Assembly: GCA_001017865.1 (NCBI GenBank)
Contig: LATQ01000001.1
Span: 754,433-782,362, forward strand
DNA: 27,930 nucleotides
From: Rhodococcus sp. IITR03
Lineage (GTDB): Bacteria > Actinomycetota > Actinomycetes > Mycobacteriales > Mycobacteriaceae
Reading direction: 5' to 3'
Shown one piece after another: positions 1 to 7,927 of this stretch; position 1 is the first letter of the stretch, and every line of letters starts with the position of its first letter. The notes below the pieces were generated by a model. The model had not been told where the DNA came from and searched no databases. It saw only the letters and a list, made by a program, of their open reading frames with translations. A program made the position numbers and the translations under genes.

Positions 1-108
1 GCTGAAGCGCAGGCCATCGAGTTCCTCGAGGCCGGCTCGGAAGCCATCTGCTGGCAGCTGGCCGCCGGTCGCAGCTCGCTCCTCGCGTCGGCGGAGGCAC
101 CGGCCTGA
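1..108 (+). CDS. C-terminal end of an unidentified protein (partial)
   Basis: An open frame enters from the left edge and ends at the TGA at 106-108, giving 35 residues that end SLLASAEAPA. Codon use is GC-rich at third positions, like the neighbours, and a strong hairpin follows within 25 bases, so this is probably a real gene end. The visible part (EAQAIEFLEAGSEAICWQL) is a short helical-looking segment with no motif I recognise. The start and domain content lie outside the window, and I do not assign a function. Confidence 0.6.
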   Translation, partial: AEAQAIEFLEAGSEAICWQLAAGRSSLLASAEAPA

Positions 109-131
109 GCGCTCGGTACGAAGCACAGCGA

Positions 132-162
132 GGGAGCCCGGGACAGTGCGTCCCGGGCTCCC
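132..162. terminator. Strong hairpin terminator
   Basis: A perfect 13-bp inverted repeat (132-144 with 150-162) with a 5-base loop lies between two convergent genes: the partial gene ending at 108 and the small membrane gene ending at 186 on the other strand. It has no long T-tract, as is usual for high-GC actinobacteria, and it could serve both directions. Confidence 0.75.
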
Positions 163-185
163 CTCGTCGGTGCCGGGGTCCCGGC

Positions 186-457
186 TCAGTCGATGAGGCC
201 GGGTTCGTGCGTGGGGGTACCGCCGGACCCGCGGAGGCGGCGTCGACGGAGGTTGAGCGCGGACATCACCACGCCGACGACGATGAGCACGGCCGCAGCG
301 ATGGCTCCGACGATCACCCATCCCTCGAATCCGTCGCCCGCCGCGTAGAGGACGAGAGCGACGACAGCGATCCCCGCGAGGATGCAGGCGTATCCGACCC
401 AGCCGAAGCTCGGGACGCAGTGGTGGGAGCGTGAGCTCGATTCGATGGTTTCGTCAT
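186..457 (-). CDS. Small two-helix membrane protein, frameshifted near its N-terminus
   Basis: The reverse frame ending at the TGA at 188-186 encodes about 75 clear residues. It holds a hydrophobic segment beginning WVGYACILAGIAVVALVLYAA, a short GDGFEGW loop, a second helix (IVGAIAAAVLIVVGVVM) and a basic tail with four arginines in a row (NLRRRRLRG). There is no ATG or GTG close upstream in this frame. The ATG at 457-455 is in the neighbouring frame, and the 272-base span needs one extra base, so a base is probably missing around 430. The ATG lies 8 bases after a SigF-like -10 element, which supports it as the start of a near-leaderless message. The function is unknown. Its promoter suggests an envelope protein made under stress. 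Confidence 0.55.
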
Positions 458-465
458 GGTGGTGG

Positions 466-491
466 ATACCGCATCCGGCCCTCCATGAAAC
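466..491 (-). promoter_or_regulatory. SigF-like promoter for the small membrane gene
   Basis: On the reverse strand, GTTT (491-488) is followed after 16 bases by CGGTAT (471-466). This is one mismatch from the SigF/SigB-type consensus GTTT-N15-17-GGGTAT. The ATG at 457 starts 8 bases beyond the -10 element, so the transcript would be leaderless or nearly so. Confidence 0.5.
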
Positions 492-523
492 CAGCCCTCC
501 ACGAACCAGCCTCCACGACCCAG
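479..523. repeat. Three imperfect tandem copies of a 14-16 bp unit
   Basis: On the + strand the units are 479-494 (CCCTCCATGAAACCAG), 495-509 (CCCTCCACGAACCAG) and 510-523 (CCTCCACGACCCAG). The array overlaps the -35 side of the SigF-like promoter of the small membrane gene. Confidence 0.6.
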
Positions 524-581
524 CAGGGACGGCGGAGGGCGGCGGATGGCTCTGCGCAGGAGAGCGTTGCGGCCGAGAGTA

Positions 582-1679
582 TTACGGCGGGATCCGCCGG
601 CCGATGGGTCCACGTTCGACGAGCGCGGCGAGTCGTTCGCGCGCGCTGCGCGGAGAGAGGACGGGGCTGTCGGTGCCCGTTGCGCTGCGCATGCCGCGCA
701 CCGTCTCGGACCATACCTCGGGACCGTCGTACTTCGGCGACCATCCGAGTTCCTCGCGGGCCCTGCTGCAGTCGAGCATCGGGCAGGTGTAGGCCAGGTC
801 GATCCAGCCGCCCTGCACCGGTTGCAACCGTAGGCGCCAGGTCGCTTCGGCGAGCGCCGACAGACCCATCGCGGCACGGGAATCGTCGGGCAGTCGAACG
901 GAGCGGCGAAGTCCCGCGCTCCCACCGGGGTCGGTGCTCCCAGGTTGAACGGACCGGGCACCCGTCGCTCGAGCGCTGCGACCAGCGCGTCCGCTACATC
1001 GTCGGAGTGCACGGCGGGGATGGCGAGCCCGTGATCGATCGGGATCAACGGCAGATGGTTCGTGATGCCGGCGGGCACGAACTCGGGCAGCACGTAGCGT
1101 TCGAGACCGGAGCCGGAGACGAGTTGCCCGATGAATCCCGGGCGGAAACGGGTGAGGACGGCACGTTCGTGCCGGACTCGAAGTCGTCGAGGAATGTCTC
1201 CGCCGCAACCTTGTCGACGCTGTACACACAGGTGGGCACGCCTTCGCGGGCCCACGACTCGTCGACCTCCCGACCGTAGGCGCCGTCGGAGTACACGGCG
1301 GCGGAGGACATGTGGATCACGTGTGCGACACCGGCGTCGGCGGCGGCGTCATGACGGCGCGGGTGCCGTCCACCGCCACCCGCCGGAGATAGTCGCGACG
1401 GTGCGAGGGCTGGAATCCCCAGGCAGATGCACGACGGCGTCGACCTCCGCGAAGATCGGAGTCAGGATGCGGGCGGCGTCGGGAGCCGCGAGGTCCACGG
1501 CGCACCACTTCGCCACCGCATACGGATCGCGCGCCGGGGGAATCCGGGCGCGCGATCGCGACGATATCGAGTTGTGCGGGATGAGCGGCCAGCCGGCGCA
1601 GGAGCGCCGTGCCGACATTTCCGCTCGCTCCGGTGACGACGATGCGTCGTGGCAGACCGGTTCGGGATGTGGAAGCCAT
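582..1679 (-). CDS. NAD-dependent epimerase/dehydratase (extended SDR), several frameshifts
   Basis: The protein can be pieced together across frames. It has an N-terminal Rossmann glycine motif (VVTGASGNVGTALL), a central MSSAAVYSDGAYG segment that resembles the SDR substrate-binding region, a YSVDK element giving the YxxxK catalytic pair, a FRPGFIGQ motif, an FNLGAPTPVG segment, and a C-terminal part (LDCSRAREELGWSPKY) typical of NAD-dependent epimerases. Reading needs single-base corrections near 1535, 1424, 1350, 1175 and 900. The assembled length, about 366 residues, is normal. The start at ATG 1679 lies 31 bases beyond the dps stop on the same strand, with another ATG at 1685, so it probably shares the dps SigF-like promoter. 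The substrate is unknown. The full reading frame is likely intact in the organism, but I cannot exclude a true pseudogene. Confidence 0.7.
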
Positions 1680-1710
1680 CGGCATCGTCGGTATCGTCCG
1701 AGTGTCCCGG

Positions 1711-2255
1711 TCAGCGGGCCGATTCCGCTGCGTCCTTCTCCGTCTGCGCATCGGCGTTCGGGAGAGTACCGGCAGCGTTCTCGAGGTGGGCGCGGACGAA
1801 CCACTGGAACTTCTCCAGCTGGCCGGTCTGGCCGATCAGGACGTCCTCGGTGATCGGGTCGAGCTTGCCGACCTCGTCGATCGCCTTGCGGTTGTCGGTG
1901 ATGATGCCGTCGTAGACGAGGTCCAGCGCGGCGAGGTGCGCCTGCGCGGTGTCGCGGCCGACCGAGTAGTCGTCCCACGTGCGGTTCTTCTCGATGGCGC
2001 CCGGCGTGCCCTTGGGCGACGCACCGAGCGCGGCGATACGCTCGGCGACCTCGTCCGCGTATCCGCGCACGAGTTCGACCTGCGGATCGATCATCTCGTG
2101 GACGCCGATGAAGTTCGGGCCGACGACGTTCCAGTGGATGTGCTTCAGCGTGAGGTGCAAGTCGTTGTAGGCACTCAGCGCTCCTGGAGAATCTGCGCGG
2201 TGCGCGAGCCGTCGGCATCGCTCAGACCGGGAACCGTGTAGCTCGAGTTCGACAT
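1711..2255 (-). CDS. dps: Dps-family DNA-binding ferritin-like protein, one frameshift
   Basis: Dps proteins form 12-subunit shells that oxidise and store iron and protect DNA in stress and stationary phase. The sequence shows the family pattern HLTLKHIHWNVVGPNF, then GVHEMIDPQVE, where the His, His, Asp and Glu of the inter-subunit ferroxidase site fall at the usual spacing. It continues through WFVRAHLENA to a charged tail. The N-terminus (MSNSSYTVPGLSD) lies in another frame. The join near 2180 (QILQER to SAYNDLHL) needs one missing base, making about 181 residues. The start at ATG 2255 has a GGAGGAAG ribosome site. A strong SigF-like promoter lies 40 bases upstream and the epimerase gene follows on the same strand. 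Confidence 0.9.
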
Positions 2256-2295
2256 ATTCTTCCTCCAGAATGCTCTCGGGTGTGTCGGAAGGCGG

Positions 2296-2322
2296 ATACC
2301 CGAGGCACGGTGGAATTCAAAC
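2296..2322 (-). promoter_or_regulatory. SigF-like promoter of dps
   Basis: On the reverse strand GTTT (2322-2319) is separated by 17 bases from GGGTAT (2301-2296). This is a full match to the general-stress SigF/SigB-type consensus, 40 bases upstream of the dps start. Confidence 0.75.
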
Positions 2323-2388
2323 ATCCGGCGCGCCGGACGTCCCGTGACCTGCATGGAAGAATTTGTCCGGATTCGGCGAGTCACAAAC

Positions 2389-2413
2389 GTTTGGAAACGG
2401 ACCAACCCGGTTA
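2389..2413 (+). promoter_or_regulatory. Weak SigF-like promoter for the DUF6131-type gene
   Basis: GTTT at 2389-2392, a 15-base spacer, and CGGTTA at 2408-2413. The -10 element has two departures from GGGTAA. It lies 58 bases before the small membrane gene and divergent from the dps promoter. Confidence 0.3.
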
Positions 2414-2471
2414 TTCGATCGCCGGGCACCGAGGCTTCCAGGTTTCGGTCATGACATCTGAGGTGGCGACA

Positions 2472-2627
2472 ATGATCATTCTGGGTCTGATTCTGTTGGT
2501 GGTGGGGTTCTTCACGGGTATCTCGATCCTCACCACACTCGGAGTGATACTTCTGGTGATCGGCGTGATCCTTGCGATCCTGGGTGCGACGGGCCGGGCG
2601 ATCGGCGGACGCGCGCACTGGTACTGA
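2472..2627 (+). CDS. Small DUF6131-type membrane protein
   Basis: This 51-residue protein consists of two hydrophobic helices (MIILGLILLVVGFFTGI and LTTLGVILLVIGVILAILG) followed by a GRAIGGRAHWY tail. As I recall, this matches the widespread actinobacterial DUF6131 family of unknown function. I chose the ATG at 2472 because AGGTGG precedes it at good spacing. The in-frame ATG at 2451 would add MTSEVAT without a clear ribosome site. It is monocistronic, divergent from dps, and followed by strong hairpins. The family is known only as small membrane proteins, so any stress role here is inferred from the neighbourhood. Confidence 0.75.
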   Translation: MIILGLILLVVGFFTGISILTTLGVILLVIGVILAILGATGRAIGGRAHWY

Positions 2628-2644
2628 CCCCCTGTCGATCGTCC

Positions 2645-2710
2645 GTGCCGGAAGGAGACGTCCGGCACGAGGCAGAACCGCGGATCCCGGGTGCTCACGG
2701 CACCCGGGAT
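2645..2710. terminator. Two consecutive hairpin terminators
   Basis: An 8-bp stem (2645-2652 with 2661-2668) is followed by a 10-bp stem (2684-2693 with 2701-2710, loop 7), and then by a TCGTCGTTTC stretch. They lie directly after the small membrane gene. Confidence 0.7.
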
Positions 2711-2780
2711 TCGTCGTTTCCGGATCCCTACGACCCTGTCCCGATAGACAGGCCGGCCGGTCGACCGGTTCCGGAACGAC

Positions 2781-2815
2781 GTCCGGGCCGGCCCTGTGCA
2801 GGGACCGGCCCGGAC
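2781..2815. terminator. Long hairpin after the CDGSH gene
   Basis: The arms 2781-2796 and 2799-2815 are complementary over 16 bp with one bulged base. The hairpin sits 20 bases beyond the reverse-strand CDGSH gene stop, so it probably terminates that transcript. Confidence 0.6.
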
Positions 2816-2834
2816 CGGCAGGTTTGTCCGGTGA

Positions 2835-3088
2835 CTAGGTGTCGGTGCGCGCCGCCGCCTTCGGCGTACGGAGGGCGCGATGGCTGGTGTCGCAGAGGGG
2901 GTACAGGGCGCTGCGGTGACACCGGCACACGGCCACCACGAAACGGTCCGAGACCGTCTCGGCGCCGTCGTCCTCGACGATCCGCACCGGGCCCTCGACG
3001 AGGTCGGACCACCCCTCACCTGCCGCACGACCCGTGCTTCGCACTCCCCGTCGGCGGTGAGCTGCGTGATCTTCGGTGCCCTGCTCAC
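2835..3088 (-). CDS. CDGSH-type iron-sulfur protein, one frameshift
   Basis: The C-terminal half carries the CDGSH zinc-finger-like signature CRCHRSALYPLCDTSH, whose three Cys and one His bind a 2Fe-2S cluster in this family. The middle reads GWSDLVEGPVRIVEDDG. The N-terminus (MSRAPKITQLTADGECEARVV) is in a neighbouring frame and joins near 3030 after one base change, giving about 84 residues. The start is the GTG at 3088, with AGGAG eight bases upstream. It follows the methylase gene by 54 bases on the same strand, so the two likely form one transcript under the SigF-like promoter at 3859-3884. Bacterial CDGSH proteins are thought to act in redox or iron handling. The specific partner is unknown. 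Confidence 0.75.
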
Positions 3089-3142
3089 GTTCTCAACTCC
3101 TCGTGCGGGGGCGATCGGCGCGAACGACGACCACCTCCTCGG

Positions 3143-3777
3143 TCAGTGCCCCCGCTCCGCCAGCTGCGACGAGTACAGATAGTCCGTGCGGCTGCGAAGG
3201 ACCGGTCCGAAGGGAATACGGCTGCGGGCCACGACGGATGCCTTGAGATCCGCGTCGCGCAGCCGGGACAGTGTCGCCTCCACACCGGTGAACTCGGAGT
3301 GCACGATCAGCGCGAATCCGCCGGGCGTGAGCAGGTGGGCAGGCTGTCGCACAACGGATCGAGCACGCAGCGACCGTCGGCGCCGGCATCCCAACGCGGG
3401 TCGCGGTTCTCCCCGTCGCACGGAACGTACGGCGGATTCGACAACACGATGTCGAACGGACCGTGGCGCAACGCCGCGTCCAGGCCTCCCTGCCGGGCAC
3501 GGATCGGCAGCCGGCGCGACCACGCGTTGACGCGGGCACTGAACACCGCTCGCGGGTTGATGTCGAAGGCCGTCACCGAGGAAGCACCGAGCATGGCGGC
3601 GTTCACCGCCAGAAATCCTGTCCCCGTGCAGAAGTCGAGTACCTTCGCACCCTTCGTACCGCCTGCGTCCGCAAGCGCGCCTGCGAGCAGATACGAATCC
3701 TCCTGGGGGCGGTACACCCCCGGAAGACGCCATACCCGCGGCGAATCCGATCCGTCCAGCGCCAGGGAAGCTGTCAC
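3143..3777 (-). CDS. HemK/PrmC-like class I SAM methyltransferase, one frameshift
   Basis: The enzyme begins near GTG 3777 (VTASLALDGSDS), preceded by GAGGTGG. It shows a YRPQEDSYLLAGAL lead-in, SAM motif I as VLDFCTGTGFLAVNAA, an acidic motif VTAFDINPRA, and the substrate motif NPPYVP. NPPY marks methylases acting on amide or amino nitrogens, such as PrmC/HemK and MTQ2-type enzymes. A frameshift near 3340 joins CDSLP to HLLTPGGFALIVHSEF. The assembled length, about 211 residues, fits the short HemK2/MTQ2-like group, which lacks the PrmC N-terminal helical domain. The target could be a protein glutamine or a small molecule, and this cannot be told from the sequence. It is cotranscribed with the CDGSH gene. 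Confidence 0.75.
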
Positions 3778-3858
3778 GTCACACCACCTCGTATCTCGAG
3801 TTCGACGGCATCTCCACCACCCCGGGCCGAAGACCCGGATCCGTCCGTTCGCGGGCGG

Positions 3859-3884
3859 ATACCCGCGCGACTTCCGTGTGAAAC
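3859..3884 (-). promoter_or_regulatory. SigF-like promoter of the methylase-CDGSH unit
   Basis: On the reverse strand GTTT (3884-3881), a 16-base spacer, and GGGTAT (3864-3859). This is a full consensus match. It gives a leader of about 75 bases to the methylase GTG start. Confidence 0.7.
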
Positions 3885-3915
3885 ACGCCACCGTTCCGCG
3901 AGGGAGGGCCGACTG

Positions 3916-5506
3916 TCACGAGAACAGCACCCGGCGAGCGGCATTTCGCACGCGTCGGGTCACCGGAGCGGTGCGTTTGTCGTCCGCGAGTGCGGCATGA
4001 GCGGCGTTCCAGCCGCCCATGCCGTGGACTCCCCCGCCCGGATGCGCACCCGAGCTGGCGAGATACACCCCTTCGACCGGGGTTCGCGGTCCGCCGAAAC
4101 CGGGAGTGGGCCGCAGGAACAACTGCTGGTGGACCTGCGCGGTTCCACCGTTGACGCTCCGCCGACGAGATTCGCGTCGGCCGCTTCGAGGTCGCCGGGT
4201 CGCTGGACGTGCCGGCCGACCACGCGCGCACCGAAACCCGGTGCGTAGGCCTCGAGTTGCGCGTCGACGCGTTCGGCGAGGTGGTCGGCGGACGCGTCGT
4301 CGGTGATGCCCCGCGGCAGATGTGTGTAGGCCCAGCAACTTTCGGTTCCCTCGGGCGACCGCGTCGCGTCGGTCGTCGTCATCTGCCCGAAGAGCAGGAA
4401 GGGCGACTCGGGGACGACCCCGGTGGACAGATCGGCCGACCACCGGATCATCGCGTCCGTATCGGCACCGACGTGCACCGTGCCGGCCCCGCTCAACGAG
4501 GGCGAACGCCACGGCACGCGGCCGTCGAGCGCGTAGTTCACCTTCACGACCGGGGTGTCCCATTCGAACTTGCGCAGGTCGTCGAGTACCCGCGACCCGA
4601 CGGCGTCGGCCGGGAGGAGCCGCGTGTACAGGGCCGGGGCCGAAGTGTCGGCGAGGACGGCGCGTCGCACCTTCACCCGCTCGCCGCCGGCGGTCCGGAC
4701 TGCGGAGACCTTCCCGCCCTGCACCTCCACACCGACGACCGGCGAGTCGCACCGCAACTGGGCACCTGCCGAGGCGCCGCGACGGACCAGTGCGTCGGTG
4801 AGCGCTCCCGCGCCGCCGACCGGCGCGGGGAATCCGACGTCCTGCGCGAGCATCGTGAGCATGTAGCCCATGACGCCGCTGCCGGGCGCCTCGGGCGGTG
4901 TGTCGGCATGCATGGCGTTGCCCAGGAGCAGCAGCCGCGCCGCCGAACCGCCGAACAACTCGGACGACATCCGGGTGACGGGCAGCGCGAGCATGCGCGC
5001 GTAGCGCAGCAGATCTCCCGTCTTCATCGTGCGCAGCAGGTCCACGGAACCCCGGACGGGCGGGAACGGGCCGAGGAGCAGTTCGAGCAGCGCGCCGCGT
5101 ACCTGCTTCCACTGGTCGAACAGCGCAAGCCACGCTTCCCCATCACCGACGCAGCGACGCTCGAGGTCGGCCGCCGTGTCGGTCGGATCCGGAGAGACGA
5201 CGATCGCGTCCTCGTCGTCGGGGCCGAGCGGGTGGCCGAAGGCTTCGGGGAACGCGCCCAGCGGAGGCCGTGCGACGCGAGATCGAGGGCCTGGAAGGCC
5301 GGTGAGGCGACACCGAGCGGATAGAACGCGCTGAACAGATCGGCGCAGTATCCCGGGTGGAGTTCTGCGCTGCGCACCGCTCCGCCGGGTTCGGGTTGCT
5401 CCTCCAGCACGAGGACGTCCCATCCGGCGTCGGCGAGCACCGCGGCAGCGGTCAGACCGTTGGGTCCGGCACCGATGACGACCGCATCGACCGTCGCGTC
5501 GCTCAT
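3916..5506 (-). CDS. Phytoene-desaturase-like NAD(P)/FAD oxidoreductase, two frameshifts
   Basis: The N-terminus has the dinucleotide-binding motif VVIGAGPNGLTAAAVLADAG and a GGAVRSAEL FAD-contact segment. The C-terminus ends with the family hallmark YLASSGAHPGGGVHGMGG. This is the CrtI/PYROXD2-type flavoprotein family, about 530 residues here as expected. Frameshifts are apparent near 5250 (RWARSP to EAFGHPLGPDD) and near 4155 (LVGG to NGGTAQVHQQ), each a single base. The start at ATG 5506 overlaps the SRPBCC stop by four bases (ATGA), so the two are translationally coupled. No carotenoid genes are next to it, so carotenoid synthesis is not implied. The substrate may be a lipid or polyene and remains unknown. 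Confidence 0.8.
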
Positions 5507-5946
5507 TCGGTGGCGCCTTCGGCGAGCAGCACCAGCCGTCTCAGGCATTCCTGGTTCCGTGGCAACACCATTTCCTCCTGTACACGATCGGGGACGAGGG
5601 CGTACGGCCCTTCGACGACGTGTTCGGCCATCGTGATGCGGGTGCCGCCGTCGTGGGTGGGTTCGAGCGAGATCGCGATCTCCGCCTTGCCGAACAGCCA
5701 GGCACGTGCGCGCAGCACCAGTTGCCGTTCGGGCACCACCTCGCGGACCTCGGTGTGGTCGTCGAGCAGGAGAGGCCACAGACCCACCGAATGATGGATC
5801 CGGGTGTCCCGTTGCGGCCAGGCCGGGTCGACGGCCCGGATGCGGGACGCCCCCACCACCCACGCTGCGTACCGCCAGCCGTCGGCGAGGATCTCCCACA
5901 CTCGTGCCGGCGCCACCGAAGTCTCGATCGTCGCGATCCTGGCCAT
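5503..5946 (-). CDS. SRPBCC-family lipid or ligand-binding protein
   Basis: An intact 147-residue protein. It opens with the typical START/Bet v1-like pattern MARIATIETSVAPARVWEIL, and continues with WRYAAWVVGASRIRAVD, an extended strand-rich middle (TRIHHSVGLWPLLLDDHTEV), and a C-terminal helix. Family members enclose hydrophobic ligands or act as polyketide cyclase-like or HSP90-activator-like folds. This one has no catalytic signature that I can identify. The start at 5946 has AGGAG seven bases upstream. It is the first gene of an operon with the overlapping oxidoreductase gene, suggesting that it binds or presents that enzyme's substrate (inference). A SigF-like promoter variant lies 45 bases upstream. 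Confidence 0.85.
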   Translation of the reverse strand: MARIATIETSVAPARVWEILADGWRYAAWVVGASRIRAVDPAWPQRDTRIHHSVGLWPLLLDDHTEVREVVPERQLVLRARAWLFGKAEIAISLEPTHDGGTRITMAEHVVEGPYALVPDRVQEEMVLPRNQECLRRLVLLAEGATE

Positions 5947-5991
5947 GCCCGCTCCTCATCCCCTGGACGACAGCTCGCTTGCGGCAGACGC

Positions 5992-6017
5992 ATACCCCGC
6001 CACCGTAGGTGTCACAC
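5992..6017 (-). promoter_or_regulatory. SigF-like promoter of the SRPBCC-oxidoreductase operon
   Basis: On the reverse strand GTGT (6017-6014), a 16-base spacer, and GGGTAT (5997-5992). The -10 element is perfect and the -35 has one mismatch from GTTT. It is arranged back to back with a matching promoter at 6026-6051. Confidence 0.55.
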
Positions 6018-6025
6018 GACGTCGG

Positions 6026-6051
6026 GTGTCATCGCTGTTCGGAGGGGGTAT
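6026..6051 (+). promoter_or_regulatory. SigF-like promoter of the kinase-surE operon
   Basis: GTGT (6026-6029), a 16-base spacer and GGGTAT (6046-6051). The ATG of the kinase is 10 bases beyond the -10 element and has no clear ribosome site, so the transcript is probably leaderless or nearly so. Confidence 0.55.
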
Positions 6052-6061
6052 CCCGGCGGGC

Positions 6062-7017
6062 ATGGAAGCCGAGAACACCCCCTCCTCGAACCCGTACGCC
6101 TTCGTCTTCGCACCGTCCCCGCTCCTCACGGTGACACTCGAGAAGGCACCCGACGGAAGCACCGAATTGCACGTCCACCCCGGCGGCAGGGATTCTGGAT
6201 CGGCCGCATGGCATCGACCCTGGGAATGGACGTGCACCTGTGCGGACCGTTCGGCGGCGAGTCCGGCACGATCCTCGTCGACATGATGAACCGCGAAGGC
6301 GTGACGGTGCACGCCGTGGAGACCGCGTCGCCCAACGGTTCCTACATCCACGACCGTCGCGAGGGCGAACGGAAGGAGATCGTGGAGATCGATCCGCCCA
6401 CGCTCACCCGGCACGAAACCGATGATCTGTTCAGCGCGTCGCTGGCGTCCGCGATGTGCGCGAAGGTCGCGATGCTGGGTGGACCGCACTGCGACGACGC
6501 CGTGCCGACCGAGGTGTACACGCGACTGTGCTCGGATCTGGGCGCTCGGCATCCCGGTCGTCGCCGATCTGTCCGGCCCCACCCTCGGTGCGGCCCTCGA
6601 AGGCGGGGTGACCGTACTGAAGGTGAGCCACGAGGATCTCATCGAGGACGGTCGCGCGAAGTCCGAGGACCTCGACGATCTCGTCGAGGCCATGCACCGT
6701 CTCCACGACGAAGGTGCCGCGTCGGTGGTGATCTCGCGGGCCGGTGATCCGGCGATCGCACTGGACAACGGGACCATCTGGGAGGTGGAGGCGCCCTCGG
6801 TGCAGACGGTGGACCATCACGCGCCGGTGATTCGATGACAGCGGGTATCGCGTCGGTCTATGCCGCGGGCGCGAAGTTCGAGGACGCGCTGCGTCTCGGC
6901 GCCGCAGCAGGCGCGGTCAACGTCACGCGTCGCGGGCTGGCGACGGGACATCGAGCCGCGGTCGAGAAGATGGCCGAGAAGGTGGAGGTCCGGAAGTTGA
7001 AGGGGAAGCGTTCATGA
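6062..7017 (+). CDS. PfkB-family (1-phosphofructokinase-like) sugar or nucleoside kinase, three frameshifts
   Basis: The assembled protein is 318 residues, normal for PfkB kinases. It begins MEAENTPSSNPYAFVFAPSP and has an HPGGQGFWIGRMASTLG segment equivalent to the first PfkB signature. Further on are VKVSHEDL-like and VISRAGDPA elements, and it ends with VDHHGAGDSMTAGIASVYAAG, the second signature with the GAGDS catalytic Asp. Three single-base corrections are needed. A missing C near 6187 and a missing G near 6828 restore the two signature motifs, and an extra G lies near 6544. The stop overlaps the surE start by four bases. The phosphate acceptor is not evident, and the order resembles LacC/FruK-type enzymes. 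It is driven by a SigF-like promoter immediately upstream. Confidence 0.8.
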
Positions 7018-7805
7018 GAGCACTGATCGTCAACGACGACGGCATCGACAGCCCCGGTCTGGCGCTGCTCGCCCGGATCGCCGTCGAAGCAGGTCTCGAC
7101 GTGCAGGTCGCGGCGCCCCATGTCGAGCGCAGCGGTGCGAGTGCATCGCTGACCGCTCTCCAGGACGAAGGAAAGCTCCTGCTGAGCCGTCGCCCGCTCG
7201 ACGACCTGCCCGAGGTGGAATCCTATGCGGTGGAAGCCTCTCCGGCGCTGATCACCTTCCTCGCCTCGTACGGCGCGTTCGGGACGGCACCGGACATCGT
7301 GCTGTCCGGAATCAACCTGGGTCCCAACACCGGTCACGCGATCCTGCACTCGGGCACGGTCGGTGCGGCGCTGACCGCTGCCAGCCACGGCGCTCGCGCA
7401 GTTGCGTTCTCGCTCAACGGCACCGCTCCCTCGCAATGGGAGACCGCCGAACTGGTGGCACGTCGCGCTCTCGACTGGGCGATCGAACACAGCCGTCCGG
7501 GTGCGGTTCTCAACGTCAACATCCCCGACATACCCGTCCACGAGTTGCGCGGATTGCGCAGCGCCCCGCTGGCGGAGTTCGGTGCCGTCCAGGCGGAGAT
7601 CGGGGAGGTCGAGGACGACGGCGACATCTCCCGCGCCCTGCCGATCACCTTCCGGGCGGTCGAACTCGACGAATCCAACGACAGCGACGCCGTTCTCGTG
7701 TGTCAGGGGTGGGCGACCGCGACCGTGCTGACGATGCCTTTCGAGGTGGCGGAGGCCGATCTCGGCACTCTGGAGTTCGCCCACTCGGACAGTTCGCAGC
7801 AGTAG
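7014..7805 (+). CDS. surE: SurE-family 5'/3'-nucleotidase
   Basis: An intact 263-residue protein. It begins MRALIVNDDGIDSPGLALLA, where the two Asp of NDDG bind the divalent metal in SurE. It continues with a VAAPHVERSGAS segment that contains the conserved Ser, then SGINLGPNTGHAILHSGTVGAA, the SurE hallmark with the metal-binding Asn, and VLNVNIPD near residue 165. SurE enzymes dephosphorylate nucleoside monophosphates and sometimes short polyphosphate, and are linked to stationary-phase survival. The start overlaps the PfkB kinase stop (ATGA), so a kinase and a phosphatase are translationally coupled, perhaps acting on related substrates. A strong hairpin follows. Confidence 0.9.
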   Translation: MRALIVNDDGIDSPGLALLARIAVEAGLDVQVAAPHVERSGASASLTALQDEGKLLLSRRPLDDLPEVESYAVEASPALITFLASYGAFGTAPDIVLSGINLGPNTGHAILHSGTVGAALTAASHGARAVAFSLNGTAPSQWETAELVARRALDWAIEHSRPGAVLNVNIPDIPVHELRGLRSAPLAEFGAVQAEIGEVEDDGDISRALPITFRAVELDESNDSDAVLVCQGWATATVLTMPFEVAEADLGTLEFAHSDSSQQ

Positions 7806-7814
7806 GCTCGGATC

Positions 7815-7845
7815 CCGCTCGGTCACGGACGCCGTGACCGAGCGG
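7815..7845. terminator. Strong hairpin terminator after surE
   Basis: A perfect 14-bp stem (7815-7828 with 7832-7845) closed by a 3-base loop, 10 bases past the surE stop. It lies between convergent genes and may act on both. Confidence 0.8.
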
Positions 7846-7864
7846 TCCCGACCGTCAAAAAGAC

Positions 7865-7927
7865 TCAGGCCCTGCGCCTCTCAGGCCACTGCGATTCTCA
7901 GGCCACTGCGGCTCTCAGGCCACTGCG
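7865..7927. repeat. 17-bp tandem repeat spanning a stop codon
   Basis: Units starting TCAGGCC recur at 7881, 7898 and 7915, exactly 17 bases apart, with a degenerate copy at 7865. On the reverse strand each unit contains the end of the hydrolase gene, including its final Ala-Val-Ala codons and TGA. The stop used is in the copy nearest the gene. Confidence 0.75.

Noticed and set aside
3778..3808. Ten-residue upstream reading frame before the methylase
   Set aside because: An ATG with a stop just before the GTG start exists, but it has no conserved content and may be chance.
6858..7826. 322-residue reverse frame over surE
   Set aside because: SurE on the other strand has clear catalytic motifs. 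The reverse protein has none.
7865..7927. CRISPR array
   Set aside because: The repeats are directly adjacent 17-bp copies without spacers, and no cas gene is present.
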